DNA of 64,000 nt from Trinickia terrae (GTDB taxonomy: Bacteria; Pseudomonadota; Gammaproteobacteria; Burkholderiales; Burkholderiaceae), in contig NZ_SWJE01000001.1 in assembly GCF_005144415.1 (NCBI RefSeq), positions 413,364 to 477,363 of the forward strand. The letters run 5' to 3'. A program made the position numbers and the translations under genes. The notes under the pieces are model-generated. The model saw nothing but the letters and a program-made list of their open reading frames with translations, had not been told where the DNA came from and ran no database searches. Each line of letters begins with the position of its first letter. The stretch's first letter is position 1. This document shows positions 33,986-43,616 of this stretch, one piece after another.

Positions 33986-36034
33986 TCATGCGATCAGCCT
34001 GAGCCTGCGCCGGCCGGCGAGCCAGGCCTCGAACTCGGCGGCGGGCATCGGTTTTCCGTACAGGTAGCCCTGGACGCAATCGACGCCCGCCGCCTTCAAG
34101 AAGTCCTCCTCCGCCGGAGTCTCGACGCCTTCGGCAAGTACCTCAACGTTCAGTTCCTGCGCCACCGCGACCATCGAGCGCACCACCACCTGCGAGCGCG
34201 GATTGACGTCGATCGCGGTGATGAAGCTGCGATCGAGCTTGATGGCATCGAACGGAATGCGCGCGAGCTGCGAGAGCGACGAGTAGCCCGAGCCGAAATC
34301 GTCGAGATGGACCTCGGCGCCGAGCTTGCGGAATTCCTTGATGAGGCTGATCGCGGCCGCTTCGTTTTCGATCAGGCAGCTCTCGGTGAGCTCGATGTCG
34401 AGCGTGCAGCGGGCGAGCCGGGCCTTGCGCAGCGCCTCCTCGAAATGCGCGGTGATCGCCGTGTCGACCAATTGCCGCGGCGAGACGTTGACTGCGATCC
34501 GCAAATCGAGCCCTTGAGCCTGCCAGCGCGCCGCCTGCTCCGCCGCGTTATCCATTACCCAGCGTCCGAGCGGGGCGATCAGGCCGGATTCCTCCGCATA
34601 CGGGATGAATTCGGCCGGCGCGATCTGGCCGCGCTCGGGCGAGTTCCAGCGCAGCAGGGCCTCGGCGCCGACGACAGCGCTCGTGCGCGTGCAGAGCCTC
34701 GGCTGGTAGTGAAGCACCAGCTCCTTTTCTTCGAGGCCTTTTCGCAAGTTCGTGTTGAGCCACACGTAATCGGCGACGCGCTTGTCCATGTCCGGCGAGA
34801 ACACACGATAGGCGCGCTTGCCGGAGTCCTTGGCGACGTACATCGCGACGTCGGCGCTGCGGATCACGCTCTCGACGCTGTCGCCATGCCGCGGCGCGAG
34901 CGCGATGCCGATGGAGCTGCCGGTATGGACCTCGACGGCCCCGATGTCGAACGGCACGCACAGGCGCTCCTGGATACGCTGCGCGGTGGCTTCGAGCGCC
35001 GGGAGCGTGGCGGCGGGCGAGAGCACGATGAACTCGTCGCCGCCCAGGCGCGCCAGCGTGTCGCCGGGCGCGAGGCACCCCTTGACCGCCGACGAGACGT
35101 CGCGCAGCAACTGGTCGCCGAACGCGTGGCCGTAGTGATCGTTGACCTTCTTGAAGTTGTCGAGATCGAGAAACAGGATGCCCGTTTGGCCGTCGCCCGC
35201 CTCATCGATGGCGGCGCGGATCTTTTCGTGGATGGCGTGGCGATTGGGCAGCCCGGTGAGCGCGTCGGTGGTGGCGAGTTCCGTGAGGCGGGCCTGCGCG
35301 GAGCGCTCGTCGGTGATGTCGGCGCCCGAGCAGATCAGGAAGACTTCGTCGAGCCCGCCGCCGCTCTTGACGAACTTGTTGCGGAAGCGATAGAGGCGTG
35401 GCCCCTTGAGCGTCTTGACGTAGCGCTCGACTTCCGATGACTTGCCGTGCCTGAAGAAACTATCGATGTTCCCACTCGACGCGCCGTCGCCGGAGATGAA
35501 CAGCGCCTGCGCGCTCTTGCCGACCACGTCCTCTTCCTTCATGCCGGTTGTTTCTTCGGCGAGGCGGTTGAAGCGCTGGATGATGCCGCGGCGATCGAGA
35601 ATCACGACGACCGAGTTCACTTCGGCGAGCACCTGCTCGGCGAACGGCAGCCGGTGCGTGCGGTCGCGCGCGACGGCGCGGCTGTCGTCGTAAGGGGCGG
35701 CGGTGCCGGCCCACTCGGCCGGGCTCAGCTTCTTGCCGACGAGATCGAGCCGCAGCGGCTTGCCGTAGAAGCTGACGTCGACGGCGAGATGGGCGGTGAC
35801 GCCCGTCAGCCGGCGGATGCGCTGAGCCTCTTCGCGCGGGAGCGCGACGGCGGCCGCAGCCGGCGCGGCGGGCGCATCGGCAAAGGCGGCGAGCTCGAGC
35901 GTGTTGCTGTCGCTCGTGAGGCGCCAGCGGGGACGGGTGGTGCCGAACAGGGTGTAAAGCGTCAACTGGTCGTCTTGCGATGATGTTTGTCGAGTCTTGT
36001 CGGTGTACTGACTATTTATGAGACTGAATGTCAT
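33986..36034 (-). CDS. rpfR: RpfR, BDSF receptor with PAS, GGDEF and EAL domains
   Basis: This 682-aa protein has the RpfR order: an N-terminal RpfF-interaction domain (about residues 1-105), a PAS domain binding the fatty-acid signal (about 120-235; VILDRRGIIQRFNRLAEETTG), GGDEF (about 245-410; LARLGGDEFIVLS) and EAL (about 420-675). The EAL catalytic set looks complete: EALLRW, NVSPRQL, ELTESCL, DDFGSGYSSL, KLDRSF and LAEGVET. BDSF binding would raise cyclic-di-GMP hydrolysis. It converges with rpfF, 57 bp apart. Both enzymatic motifs are intact here, in contrast to the altered RpfF. Confidence 0.95.
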   Translation of the reverse strand: MTFSLINSQYTDKTRQTSSQDDQLTLYTLFGTTRPRWRLTSDSNTLELAAFADAPAAPAAAAVALPREEAQRIRRLTGVTAHLAVDVSFYGKPLRLDLVGKKLSPAEWAGTAAPYDDSRAVARDRTHRLPFAEQVLAEVNSVVVILDRRGIIQRFNRLAEETTGMKEEDVVGKSAQALFISGDGASSGNIDSFFRHGKSSEVERYVKTLKGPRLYRFRNKFVKSGGGLDEVFLICSGADITDERSAQARLTELATTDALTGLPNRHAIHEKIRAAIDEAGDGQTGILFLDLDNFKKVNDHYGHAFGDQLLRDVSSAVKGCLAPGDTLARLGGDEFIVLSPAATLPALEATAQRIQERLCVPFDIGAVEVHTGSSIGIALAPRHGDSVESVIRSADVAMYVAKDSGKRAYRVFSPDMDKRVADYVWLNTNLRKGLEEKELVLHYQPRLCTRTSAVVGAEALLRWNSPERGQIAPAEFIPYAEESGLIAPLGRWVMDNAAEQAARWQAQGLDLRIAVNVSPRQLVDTAITAHFEEALRKARLARCTLDIELTESCLIENEAAAISLIKEFRKLGAEVHLDDFGSGYSSLSQLARIPFDAIKLDRSFITAIDVNPRSQVVVRSMVAVAQELNVEVLAEGVETPAEEDFLKAAGVDCVQGYLYGKPMPAAEFEAWLAGRRRLRLIA

Positions 36035-36256
36035 GGCGAGCGGATTGCTTGTACGGAAGCGAAAGAGTGAAGCGGGCGCGCCCTAGGATACACGCGATAA
36101 ATCGCCGATTAACCTATTTACCCTTTTAGTACGGACGCAAATCCACGGTGCGAATCCGTTGTCTTTATTTTCAGATTTTTCTGGTAAATCCCGTATTGGA
36201 TCGATCGGCGGCTTGCGTACAATCGTGACGCGCAAAGACCAAACAAGGAGTTCGAG

Positions 36257-36835
36257 ATGGGAATTCTGGTAATTGGGTTGTTGATTTTCCTGGGCGTGCA
36301 TTCGATTCGAATCTTCGCCGATCCATGGCGCAGCGCGCTAATCGCGCGCCTCGGCGAGAGGCCGTGGAAGGGGTTGTATTCGATCGCCTCGATTGTCGGC
36401 TTCGTGCTGATCGTCTGGGGCTACGGAATCGCGCGGCGCGAGCCGGTCGTGGTCTGGGCGCCGCCGGCCGGTATCCAGCATCTGACGATCCTGCTCGTCG
36501 CGATTGCCTTCGTCCTGATTACCGCGGCCTATGTGCCGGGCAACCGGATCAAGCGCGCACTTGGGCATCCGATGGCCGCCGGTGTTGCGCTCTGGGCGTT
36601 CGGCCACTTGATCGCGAACGGCACGGCCAACGCCGAGCTGCTGTTCGCCGCGTTCCTGGTTTGGTCGGTTGCGAGCTTCCTCGCGGGACGCCGTCGCGAT
36701 GCCGTTGCGGGCACGACCTACCCGGCAGGGACCGTTGGGCGCGATGTCAGGGTGGTGGTGGGCGGGCTCGTCGTTTGGGCTGTGTTCGGCCTGTTCCTGC
36801 ACGGCTGGCTGATCGGCGTGCGCCCGATGGGATGA
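36257..36835 (+). CDS. NnrU-family membrane protein
   Basis: This 192-aa integral membrane protein has about five to six hydrophobic helices and the NnrU pattern: GVHSIRIFADPWR after helix 1, ERPWKGLYSIASIVGF, then GNRIKRALGHPMAAGVALWAFGHLIANG. NnrU is linked to nitrite/nitric-oxide metabolism in some bacteria and is related to the isoprenoid-modifying family of NnrU/DUF1295. No denitrification genes are nearby. ATG 36257 follows AAGGAGTTCGAG. Confidence 0.88.
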   Translation: MGILVIGLLIFLGVHSIRIFADPWRSALIARLGERPWKGLYSIASIVGFVLIVWGYGIARREPVVVWAPPAGIQHLTILLVAIAFVLITAAYVPGNRIKRALGHPMAAGVALWAFGHLIANGTANAELLFAAFLVWSVASFLAGRRRDAVAGTTYPAGTVGRDVRVVVGGLVVWAVFGLFLHGWLIGVRPMG

Positions 36836-36879
36836 CGTCGCATGGGCGGACGCGCTTGCTGTCCGCCCGCCCGCGATGG

Positions 36880-37266
36880 TTAGCGGCGTCCGCGCAGCGC
36901 GACGAACCCGACGCCCGCGATCGCCATCAGGCCGCCGCACAGCGTGGCGGGTCCGGGCCGCTCGCCGGTCAGCGCGGTCGGTAGCACGATCGATAGCACG
37001 ATCGATAGCGCGGTCGCGACGGCCGGCGTCAGATACAGGAAGTTCGCTGCGCGCGCCGCGCCGAAGTAGCCGGGCGCGAAATACGCCGCGCAGCACATCG
37101 CCGCTCCCAGGATCAGGCTTGCCCCCGCGCCGAGCAAGAGCCCGCCGGGCTGCCCGAGCGCGATGACCGCCACCCCCGCCAGGCTGAACGCCGAGCCATA
37201 CCAGCCCGAGCGGTTGAAGCGCTCGCGCAGGAACACCGTCGCGAAGATCGCTGTGAAGATCGGCAA
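36880..37266 (-). pseudogene. Truncated EamA/DMT transporter (C-terminal half only)
   Basis: The translation covers about 128 residues equal to the second EamA repeat of a drug/metabolite transporter: PIFTAIFATVFLRERFNRSGWYG, then four helices ending VALRGRR. A full DMT protein has two such repeats (about 290 aa). The N-terminal half is absent: homology ends at about 37266, where a LysR remnant in the opposite orientation begins. No proper start codon exists at the break (TTG), so the gene is dead or expresses a half protein at best. Confidence 0.8.
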
Positions 37267-37274
37267 TGTCGACG

Positions 37275-37641
37275 TCGACGGCGGCGAGGCCGATCTGGCG
37301 ATTCGCTATGGACACGGCATGTGGCAGAACGTCGAGGTCGAATCCTTCCTGGACGAAGCGCTGTATCCGGTCGCGAGCCTCGGCCTGGCGGAGAAGCTCA
37401 AGAATGCGTTGTCTGCGGCCGATATCCTCAACTATCCGCTATTGCACGACTCGGACGTGTCCGGCTGGCGCGCGTGCCGTTCGCCGATGCGTACCTGCGC
37501 CAAAGCAAGCTCGTGCGGGTGAGCGAGCATGCGGTAAAAAGTCCGCTGCGCTTTTATTTCGTCGGCACGCGCAAGGAAAAACGACCGAAAACGCGTCTAC
37601 TGATCGCACGAATGATGGAGGCGTGCGAGAGGTCGATCTGA
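37275..37641 (+). pseudogene. Remnant of a GcvA-type LysR regulator (effector domain)
   Basis: Reading rightwards from about 37275, one frame gives the LysR effector-domain segment GEADLAIRYGHGMWQNV...EALYPVASLGL...NYPLLHDSD, and a second frame continues with PFADAYLRQSKLVRVSEHAVKSPLRFYFVGTRK. A frameshift and internal loss separate them, and the whole DNA-binding half is missing. The left end meets the DMT remnant at the palindrome GTCGACGTCGAC (37268-37279). Together these show a deletion or rearrangement that fused two neighbouring genes. Confidence 0.8.
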
Positions 37642-37746
37642 TTTGCGGATCGTCGATGGCGGTCGGATTCGTTATCGTCAGACGAATTACTTATTCATCT
37701 GATAAAAGCGAATGGCTTCCCGTTGACGTGTTTCCGAGGATCGCTC

Positions 37747-39939
37747 ATGAAATGGCTGCATCGAATTTCGTTGTCCGTGGCGGCGTTGTGCGCCGCCGTT
37801 TCACCAGGCGCTTCGGCGCAAACGCAGCCGACCTACGAAACCTCGTGGATCGGCAATAGCTTCGGCTTCGGCGACGGCAAGTGGGTGCAGCTCGACGTGG
37901 AGGCGATCAGCGTCGGCTCGGACGGCACCGTGTATACCAACGCGCCGTGGGACGAAAGCGGCAGCGAGGTCGGCGCCTACAAAGGCGGCAGCAAGGTCGC
38001 CGTGGCCGGCAATACGCACGGCTGGGGGAACGCCGGCGGCGACGCTGTGGCATCGAACGGCACGTACCTGTATGCGGGGATGTCGATCGGCAACGAGAGC
38101 AACGCGCTTGTGGGCAGCGACTATCCGCCCTCGAACACGACGTGGTACGGCATCACGCGCCGCCTGGTCAGCAATATCGCTACCGGAGCGCCGTTCGCGA
38201 GCGGTATCGGCAACAGCGCCAACGTCACCAAGAACAGCTTCCTGCGCGAGAACGCCGTGCCCACGGGAACGGACGCGAGCATCCGCGGACTCGCCGCGAG
38301 CGCCACCGAGCTTTACGTCGCGAACACTTACGCCAACCAGATCGAAGTCGACGATGCGAACACGATGCGCCGCCTGCGCTCGTGGGCCGTGCCGTCGCCG
38401 GGCCGCATCCTGATCGACACCGACGGCACGCTCTGGATCATCCAGGGGCTGCAGGGCGCGACGGGCCGCAGCATCGTCCACTATTCGACGGCCGGCGCGC
38501 TGATCGGCAGCGCGGTGTCGCTGCCTTCAGGGACGGTCCCCGTCGACCTGGCGATCTCGCCCTCGGGACAATTGCTCGTCGCGGACGGCGGAGCGTCGCA
38601 GCAGATCCTCCTCTACAACAAGACCGCTTCGGGGCAGACGTCGCTCGCTGGCCAGCTCGGCACGCGCAACGGCATCTTCCATGTGACCACCGGCGTGCCG
38701 GGCGACTGGCGCTTCAACGGCATCACCGGGATCGGCTTCGACGCATCCGGCAATCTCTACGTCGCGCAGAACGGCTTCGGCCCGCGCGCGTTCGGCTCGG
38801 TGTTCGACGGCGAGGGCACGGTGCTCGAAAGCTACGCATGGTCGTCGCAGGCGCTGAACTGGCGGCTCTATGGGCTGACGTTCGTCGACGGCGGATCGTT
38901 CGATCCGGCTGAACCCGCGAGCGTCTTCAGCGGATCGAAGCACTTCTCGCTCGACTACCGGCAAACGCAGCCGGGGCAGGAATGGAGCTATGCGGGGTTC
39001 ACGCTCGACCGCTTCCAATATCCCGACGACCCGGCGCTCCACTTGCCCAAGGGCGTGCGCGGCGAGCCGATGGTGCGCCGCGTGAACGGCAGTCTGCTGC
39101 TCTACACGATCGACATGTACTCGCACTATCTGAGCATCTACCGCTTCAACGCGGCGGCTGAAGGGCAGGTCGCGATTCCTTCGGGCCTCTTCGCGGAGAA
39201 TCCGATTCCGGGCAGCTGGCCCTCGGGGCAGCCTTCGTACGGCGAATGGATGTGGCGCGACGCCAACGGCGACGGCCACGTCGATGCCAGCGAGATCCAG
39301 GCCAACCCGTCTTCGGGCAACGCGCCGGAGGACGGTTTCTGGTGGGTCGACAGTCAGGGCAATATCTGGCTCGGCATGCTGGGCAGCGGGATTCGCGAGC
39401 TGCCGCTGCAAGGCTTCGATGCGTACGGCAATCCGGTCTATACCTATGCGAGCGCGAAGACGTATGCGATGCCGCAGCCGTTCTCGCGCGTGGCGCGCAT
39501 CGTCTACGACGCATCGAGCGACGCGATGTACGTGTCCGGCTATACGAGCGCCTATCCGTACGACTCGTCGCATTGGAAAGCGGCGGGGCGCCTGCTCGTG
39601 CGCTACGACAACTGGAGCTCGGGCACGCCGCAGGCGCGCTACACGATCATGCTGCCGTGGAACGTGACAGCCGATCCGCAGCAGACGCCGGTGGGCGTCG
39701 CGGTCGCGGGGAACTACATTTTCGTCGCGGAGCTGTATACGGATCGCGTCGATGTCTACGACGTGCGCAACGGGCAGCAGGTCGGCTACATGAAGCCGGG
39801 GACGTCGGTGGGCGGCACGTCGGGCTGGGTCGACGTCTATCTCGGCATCAGCGCGGTCGAGCGCAGCACCGGCGAATATGTCGTGCTCGTCGAGGACGAC
39901 GCGCGCGCCAAGATCCTGATGTATCGATGGACGCCTTGA
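37747..39939 (+). CDS. Secreted NHL/SMP-30-like beta-propeller protein with EF-hand loop
   Basis: This 730-aa protein has a signal peptide (MKWLHRISLSVAALCAAVSPGASA, cleavage near residue 24). The remainder is rich in short beta blades with GxxYV-type turns (DGTVYTNAP, LYVANTYANQIEV, GNLYVAQNGFG, NIWLGMLG, NYIFVAELYTD), typical of NHL/SMP-30 propellers. The loop DANGDGHVDASEI (about residues 505-517) fits the 12-residue calcium EF-hand pattern, a single copy inserted between blades. Function is unknown; a calcium-stabilised periplasmic or extracellular sugar- or lipid-binding role is possible. It stands alone after the LysR remnant. Confidence 0.75.
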   Translation: MKWLHRISLSVAALCAAVSPGASAQTQPTYETSWIGNSFGFGDGKWVQLDVEAISVGSDGTVYTNAPWDESGSEVGAYKGGSKVAVAGNTHGWGNAGGDAVASNGTYLYAGMSIGNESNALVGSDYPPSNTTWYGITRRLVSNIATGAPFASGIGNSANVTKNSFLRENAVPTGTDASIRGLAASATELYVANTYANQIEVDDANTMRRLRSWAVPSPGRILIDTDGTLWIIQGLQGATGRSIVHYSTAGALIGSAVSLPSGTVPVDLAISPSGQLLVADGGASQQILLYNKTASGQTSLAGQLGTRNGIFHVTTGVPGDWRFNGITGIGFDASGNLYVAQNGFGPRAFGSVFDGEGTVLESYAWSSQALNWRLYGLTFVDGGSFDPAEPASVFSGSKHFSLDYRQTQPGQEWSYAGFTLDRFQYPDDPALHLPKGVRGEPMVRRVNGSLLLYTIDMYSHYLSIYRFNAAAEGQVAIPSGLFAENPIPGSWPSGQPSYGEWMWRDANGDGHVDASEIQANPSSGNAPEDGFWWVDSQGNIWLGMLGSGIRELPLQGFDAYGNPVYTYASAKTYAMPQPFSRVARIVYDASSDAMYVSGYTSAYPYDSSHWKAAGRLLVRYDNWSSGTPQARYTIMLPWNVTADPQQTPVGVAVAGNYIFVAELYTDRVDVYDVRNGQQVGYMKPGTSVGGTSGWVDVYLGISAVERSTGEYVVLVEDDARAKILMYRWTP

Positions 39940-39985
39940 GCGATACTGGCGCTCTTTTGTCACTGTCATGCGATGGGGGAGCGCC

Positions 39986-40420
39986 ATGCTGGAACCGCGG
40001 TTGCAGTTCTCGACGGACAAGACCCGGCTCGATGTGCCGATGATCCACACGTTCCTGCGCGACGAGGCGCCGTGGGCGAAAGGGATTTCGCTCGAGGTCG
40101 TGCAAAGGGCGATCGAAGGTTCGCTGTGCTTCGGCGCTTATCTCGACGGCGCGCAGGTGGCCTTTGCGCGCCTCGTGACCGACCATGCGACGTTTGCCTA
40201 CCTGTGCGACGTGTTCACGCTGCCCGAGTATCGCGGGCGCGGCTACGCGAAGGCGCTGATGGAGCATGTGTTCGCCGACGCGTCGCTGGCGCGCCTGCGA
40301 CGCATCGTGCTCGTGACCTCGGATGCGCACGAGCTGTACCGGCCGGCGGGGTTCGCGGCTTTGACGCAGCCGGAGCGGTATATGGAGCTGCATCGGCCCG
40401 ATGTCTATTCGGTTTCGTAA
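39986..40420 (+). CDS. GNAT-family N-acetyltransferase
   Basis: This 144-aa protein has the acetyl-CoA loop LPEYRGRGYAKALMEHVF (about residues 82-99) after a beta strand FAYLCDVFT, and ends with YRPAGFAALTQPERYMEL, typical of small GNAT acetyltransferases acting on amines or peptides. Substrate is unknown. ATG 39986 follows GGGGAGCGCC; ATG 39968 is a weaker alternative. Its 3' end overlaps the convergent YcaQ-like gene by 16 bp. Confidence 0.87.
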   Translation: MLEPRLQFSTDKTRLDVPMIHTFLRDEAPWAKGISLEVVQRAIEGSLCFGAYLDGAQVAFARLVTDHATFAYLCDVFTLPEYRGRGYAKALMEHVFADASLARLRRIVLVTSDAHELYRPAGFAALTQPERYMELHRPDVYSVS

Positions 40421-41628
40421 GGCCGCGCCAGGCCGGCCGCCAGTTCCGGCGGCGCCGAACCGACGGCGATCTGCGGCGTGCCGTGCCAATCGGCGCAGCG
40501 CTGCACGGCGCGCCGCAAATCCGCGACGAGCCCCGCGCCGATACGCACGCCGGGCTCAAGGTGAACCGACTTCAATTCGAACACGCCGCTCGCCCGATGC
40601 GCCTTCGCATCGACGCGGCCCACCAGTTTCCCGCGGCTCAGCACCGGCAGGCAGAAGTAGCCGAACTTGCGTTTTGCGGCGGGCGTGTAGCACTCGATCG
40701 CATAGTCGAAATCGAACAGCCCCGCGGCGCGCCTGCGATCCCAGACGACCGGATCGAACGGCGAGAGCAGCGTCGTGACGGTCGAGCGCAGGCGCGCGTT
40801 CGCGGCATCGTCGATCAGCGGCGCCAGATCGCTCGAGACGAACACATCTTCCTTCCAACCTTCCACGCGCACGGCCAGCAGTTCGCCGGCATCCGCGAGC
40901 GCATGCAGGTCCGCGGCGTACGAGCGCTTCGCGAGCCGGTAGTAATCCGCGATCCAGTCGGCGCGGACCACGCCGAGCGCGCGACAGGTTTTCGCCACCA
41001 GCGCCTGCTGCGTTGCCTCGAGAGGCGGCAGGTCGCGCGCATCGTCCCAATCGAGCAGCACGCGCTCGGCGAGATCGTAGACGCGCTGGAAGTTGCGCCG
41101 CTCGGACACCATCAGCTCCCCGAGCGTAAACAGCACTTCGAGGTGGCGCTTCTCCGGTTTCCAATCCCACCAGCCGTTGCCGCTTTCGCCGTCGGCGCGA
41201 GCGAAGTCGGCCGAGCGCACGGGGCCGTTGTCGCGGATGTGCGCGAGGAGGGCGTCGATATCGTCTTTGTGGCGCTCGTGCCAGTCGACCGAATACTTCC
41301 ATCCCATCCCGCTCGGATCGAGCATCCGATGACGCAGCAGGCCGTAGTCCTCGATCGGCACGAAGCACGCTTCATGCGACCAGTATTCGAAGAGGCGTCC
41401 TTCGGCGAGATGCTCGTCGAGCCATTGCGGCTCGAATGCGCCGACGCGGCTGAACAGCACGAAGTAGGGGCTGCGGGCGACGACGTGGATGGTGTCGATT
41501 TGCAGCTGCGCCATGCGGCGGATCGCGGCCAGCACGTCGGCCTTGTCCGCCTTGCGGCGCGGCGGCGCGAGCAGGCCCTGGGCGGCGAGGTGCAGCGTGC
41601 GGGCGGCGGCGAGCGGGAGGGTTTTCAC
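40405..41628 (-). CDS. YcaQ-type DNA glycosylase (winged-helix family)
   Basis: This 407-aa protein matches the HTH_42/YcaQ family that includes the E. coli crosslink glycosylase YcaQ and Streptomyces AlkZ. The catalytic-region motif LQIDTIHVVARSPYFVLFSR (about residues 42-61) carries the QxD found in YcaQ. Further blocks are YWSHEACFVP, SPFDPVVWDR and a C-terminal LVGRVDAKAHR. It may unhook DNA interstrand crosslinks or remove alkylated bases. Start is GTG 41628. Its tail overlaps the convergent GNAT gene. Confidence 0.85.
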   Translation of the reverse strand: MKTLPLAAARTLHLAAQGLLAPPRRKADKADVLAAIRRMAQLQIDTIHVVARSPYFVLFSRVGAFEPQWLDEHLAEGRLFEYWSHEACFVPIEDYGLLRHRMLDPSGMGWKYSVDWHERHKDDIDALLAHIRDNGPVRSADFARADGESGNGWWDWKPEKRHLEVLFTLGELMVSERRNFQRVYDLAERVLLDWDDARDLPPLEATQQALVAKTCRALGVVRADWIADYYRLAKRSYAADLHALADAGELLAVRVEGWKEDVFVSSDLAPLIDDAANARLRSTVTTLLSPFDPVVWDRRRAAGLFDFDYAIECYTPAAKRKFGYFCLPVLSRGKLVGRVDAKAHRASGVFELKSVHLEPGVRIGAGLVADLRRAVQRCADWHGTPQIAVGSAPPELAAGLARPYETE

Positions 41629-41739
41629 GGTTTGGGTTCGTCGAGGTCGCGTTTCCGGTGCCGATAGGATCAGAATCGCGGCGCGTTGCGCGCGCTCGCG
41701 TATGCAGCGAAACGGCGCGCTGATCGCCTGCCGTTCCGC

Positions 41740-42219
41740 TCAACCTTCGCGATACGTCCACGTCCCCGCGACGCCGATTTCGCTCTTCACCGACTTCGCC
41801 AGAAAGCATTCCTCATGCGCGCGGTGATGCAGATGCTCGACGGCCGCATCGTCGGGCCGCTTGGCACCGGAGAACGCAACGGCCGGCCGCAGCTCGACGC
41901 TCGCGATCCAGGGCTTGCCGTCGCTGCCGCGCTCCATGTGCCCGACCGCTTCGTCGACGTACCGGTCGACCACGTAGCCCGCGGTACGCGCGATGTCGAG
42001 AAACCACAGCATGTGGCAGCTCGACAGCGACGCGACATACGCCTCTTCAGGATCGACATTGGCCGGATTCGAAAGCGGCGCCTTCACCACGTCGGGCGAG
42101 CTCGACGCGGGAACGACCGTGCCGCCGTCGAACGACCAGTGGTGCGCGCGGCTGTACCGGTTGTCGGTGAAGAGCGCCCCGGAGCGGTCCCATTCGATCT
42201 TGACGCTGTGACTGGACAT
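41740..42219 (-). CDS. OsmC-family peroxiredoxin
   Basis: This 159-aa protein carries the two cysteines of OsmC/Ohr proteins: SLSSCHMLWFL (about residue 68) and HEECFLAKSV (about 136), on the usual alpha/beta swapped-dimer framework. It should reduce organic or fatty-acid hydroperoxides with a thiol partner. ATG 42219 has a strong AAGGAGATGCC site, so I discard the upstream frame. The dsbA-like gene further right is not linked to it. Confidence 0.92.
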   Translation of the reverse strand: MSSHSVKIEWDRSGALFTDNRYSRAHHWSFDGGTVVPASSSPDVVKAPLSNPANVDPEEAYVASLSSCHMLWFLDIARTAGYVVDRYVDEAVGHMERGSDGKPWIASVELRPAVAFSGAKRPDDAAVEHLHHRAHEECFLAKSVKSEIGVAGTWTYREG

Positions 42220-42299
42220 GGCATCTCCTTTTGATCGAGACGGCATTGTATCGAGATCGATCATGCTTGCCTCGCGCGTCTTTCGAATGACGGCACGAG

Positions 42300-43571
42300 C
42301 TACCTGTCACGCGCCGCCTTCGGAAACAGCGGATACGTCAGCAGCGCGGACAAACCCGCCACGGCCCACACGCCCGCCCACGAGCCGGCGGCTAGCAGAT
42401 GCGGGATCGCGATCGGCGCGACGAAGAGCCCGCAGTAGACGACTGTGTTCGCCATCCCGAGCGCCGTGCCGGCGCGCCGCGGACCGGCCAGCGTCGCGAG
42501 CTCGGTATACGCGACGCCATGCCAGGCCGACACGCAGATCCCCGCCAAGGCGATCAGCGCCACGAGCAAGGCCGCGAACGTGCTGTGCAGGACCGCCACG
42601 GCTAGCGCCAGCACCGCAAACGAGGCCGTAGCGACGAGCGTCGAGCCGCGCAGGTACGAACGGCGGTTGCCGCGCCTGTCGGTGTAGCGGCCGCTCCAGA
42701 CGCGCATCACCATCGCGCCGCCTTGCACGACCGCCATCGTTGCGCTGATCCCCCCGGCGTGCACACGGGCGAAGTCGTGCAGGAACACGGTCGCGAACGT
42801 CAGGATAGCGAACTGCGGCACGCACAGGATCCCGATGCCGAGCACGACACGCCAGATCTGGATATCGGCGAGCGGCCCGCGCTGCGCGGCGGCGTCCGCG
42901 CGCGTGGTCTCCGGTGACGCTGCCGCAGCCGGTGGCTCGTGCAGCCAGCGCCACGCAAAGCCTGCGGACAGGGCGACCATCGCGGCAAGCGCGCCGAACA
43001 CGCCGCCAAAGCCCCACGACCCCGCGAGCCACGGCAGCAGCACCGCGCCGAGACCGCCGCCGAGCGGCACCGCGGTCTGGCGGATGCTCATCGCGAGACC
43101 GCGCTCGCCGTCCTTGAACCAGCTCATCACCGCGCGCCCGCTCGAGCCGTTCACGCTGCCGCCGAGCAGTCCCGTCACGCACATCGCCGCGATCATCAGC
43201 GGCAGCGCGGGCACGGACCCGCCCGCAGGCACGGCGAACAGCGTCATCATCAGCAGCATGAACGCGGTCGAGAGGAGGCCTGTCAGCAGCACCGGCCGGT
43301 CGCCGAAGCGGTCGGTCGCGAAGCCCCACGGCAACTCCGACAGCGCCAGTCCGAGTCCCATCGACCCCATCACGAGGCCGAGAGCGGCATTGCTCAAGTG
43401 GTAGTCGTGACGCATCCAGATGGCGGTCGTCGGAATGCCGGTCGCCGTGGCCGAGAAGCTCGCGTTGGCCGCCACGCCGACGCCGAGCACCTTCCATTTA
43501 TGCAAGGCGCCGAGCGCCAACTTCGCCGATTTCGCCCGTCCGGCGGGATTGATCAGAGATCGGGTTTCCAT
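42300..43571 (-). CDS. MFS transporter
   Basis: This 423-aa protein has twelve predicted helices and the MFS loop motif GFATDRFGDRPVLL between helices 2 and 3, with a matching RVWSGRYTDRRGNR after helix 8. The N-terminus lacks an ACS signature, so the substrate is open; sugar-acid, aromatic or efflux roles are possible. It is divergent from a LysR regulator 105 bp away with a perfect inverted repeat in between, suggesting local control. ATG 43571 gives METRSLINPAG. Confidence 0.88.
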   Translation of the reverse strand: METRSLINPAGRAKSAKLALGALHKWKVLGVGVAANASFSATATGIPTTAIWMRHDYHLSNAALGLVMGSMGLGLALSELPWGFATDRFGDRPVLLTGLLSTAFMLLMMTLFAVPAGGSVPALPLMIAAMCVTGLLGGSVNGSSGRAVMSWFKDGERGLAMSIRQTAVPLGGGLGAVLLPWLAGSWGFGGVFGALAAMVALSAGFAWRWLHEPPAAAASPETTRADAAAQRGPLADIQIWRVVLGIGILCVPQFAILTFATVFLHDFARVHAGGISATMAVVQGGAMVMRVWSGRYTDRRGNRRSYLRGSTLVATASFAVLALAVAVLHSTFAALLVALIALAGICVSAWHGVAYTELATLAGPRRAGTALGMANTVVYCGLFVAPIAIPHLLAAGSWAGVWAVAGLSALLTYPLFPKAARDR

Positions 43572-43616
43572 GAGCGTCCCTTCTGGGTGGATTTGACGGA
43601 CGCAGTTTGGCACCCT

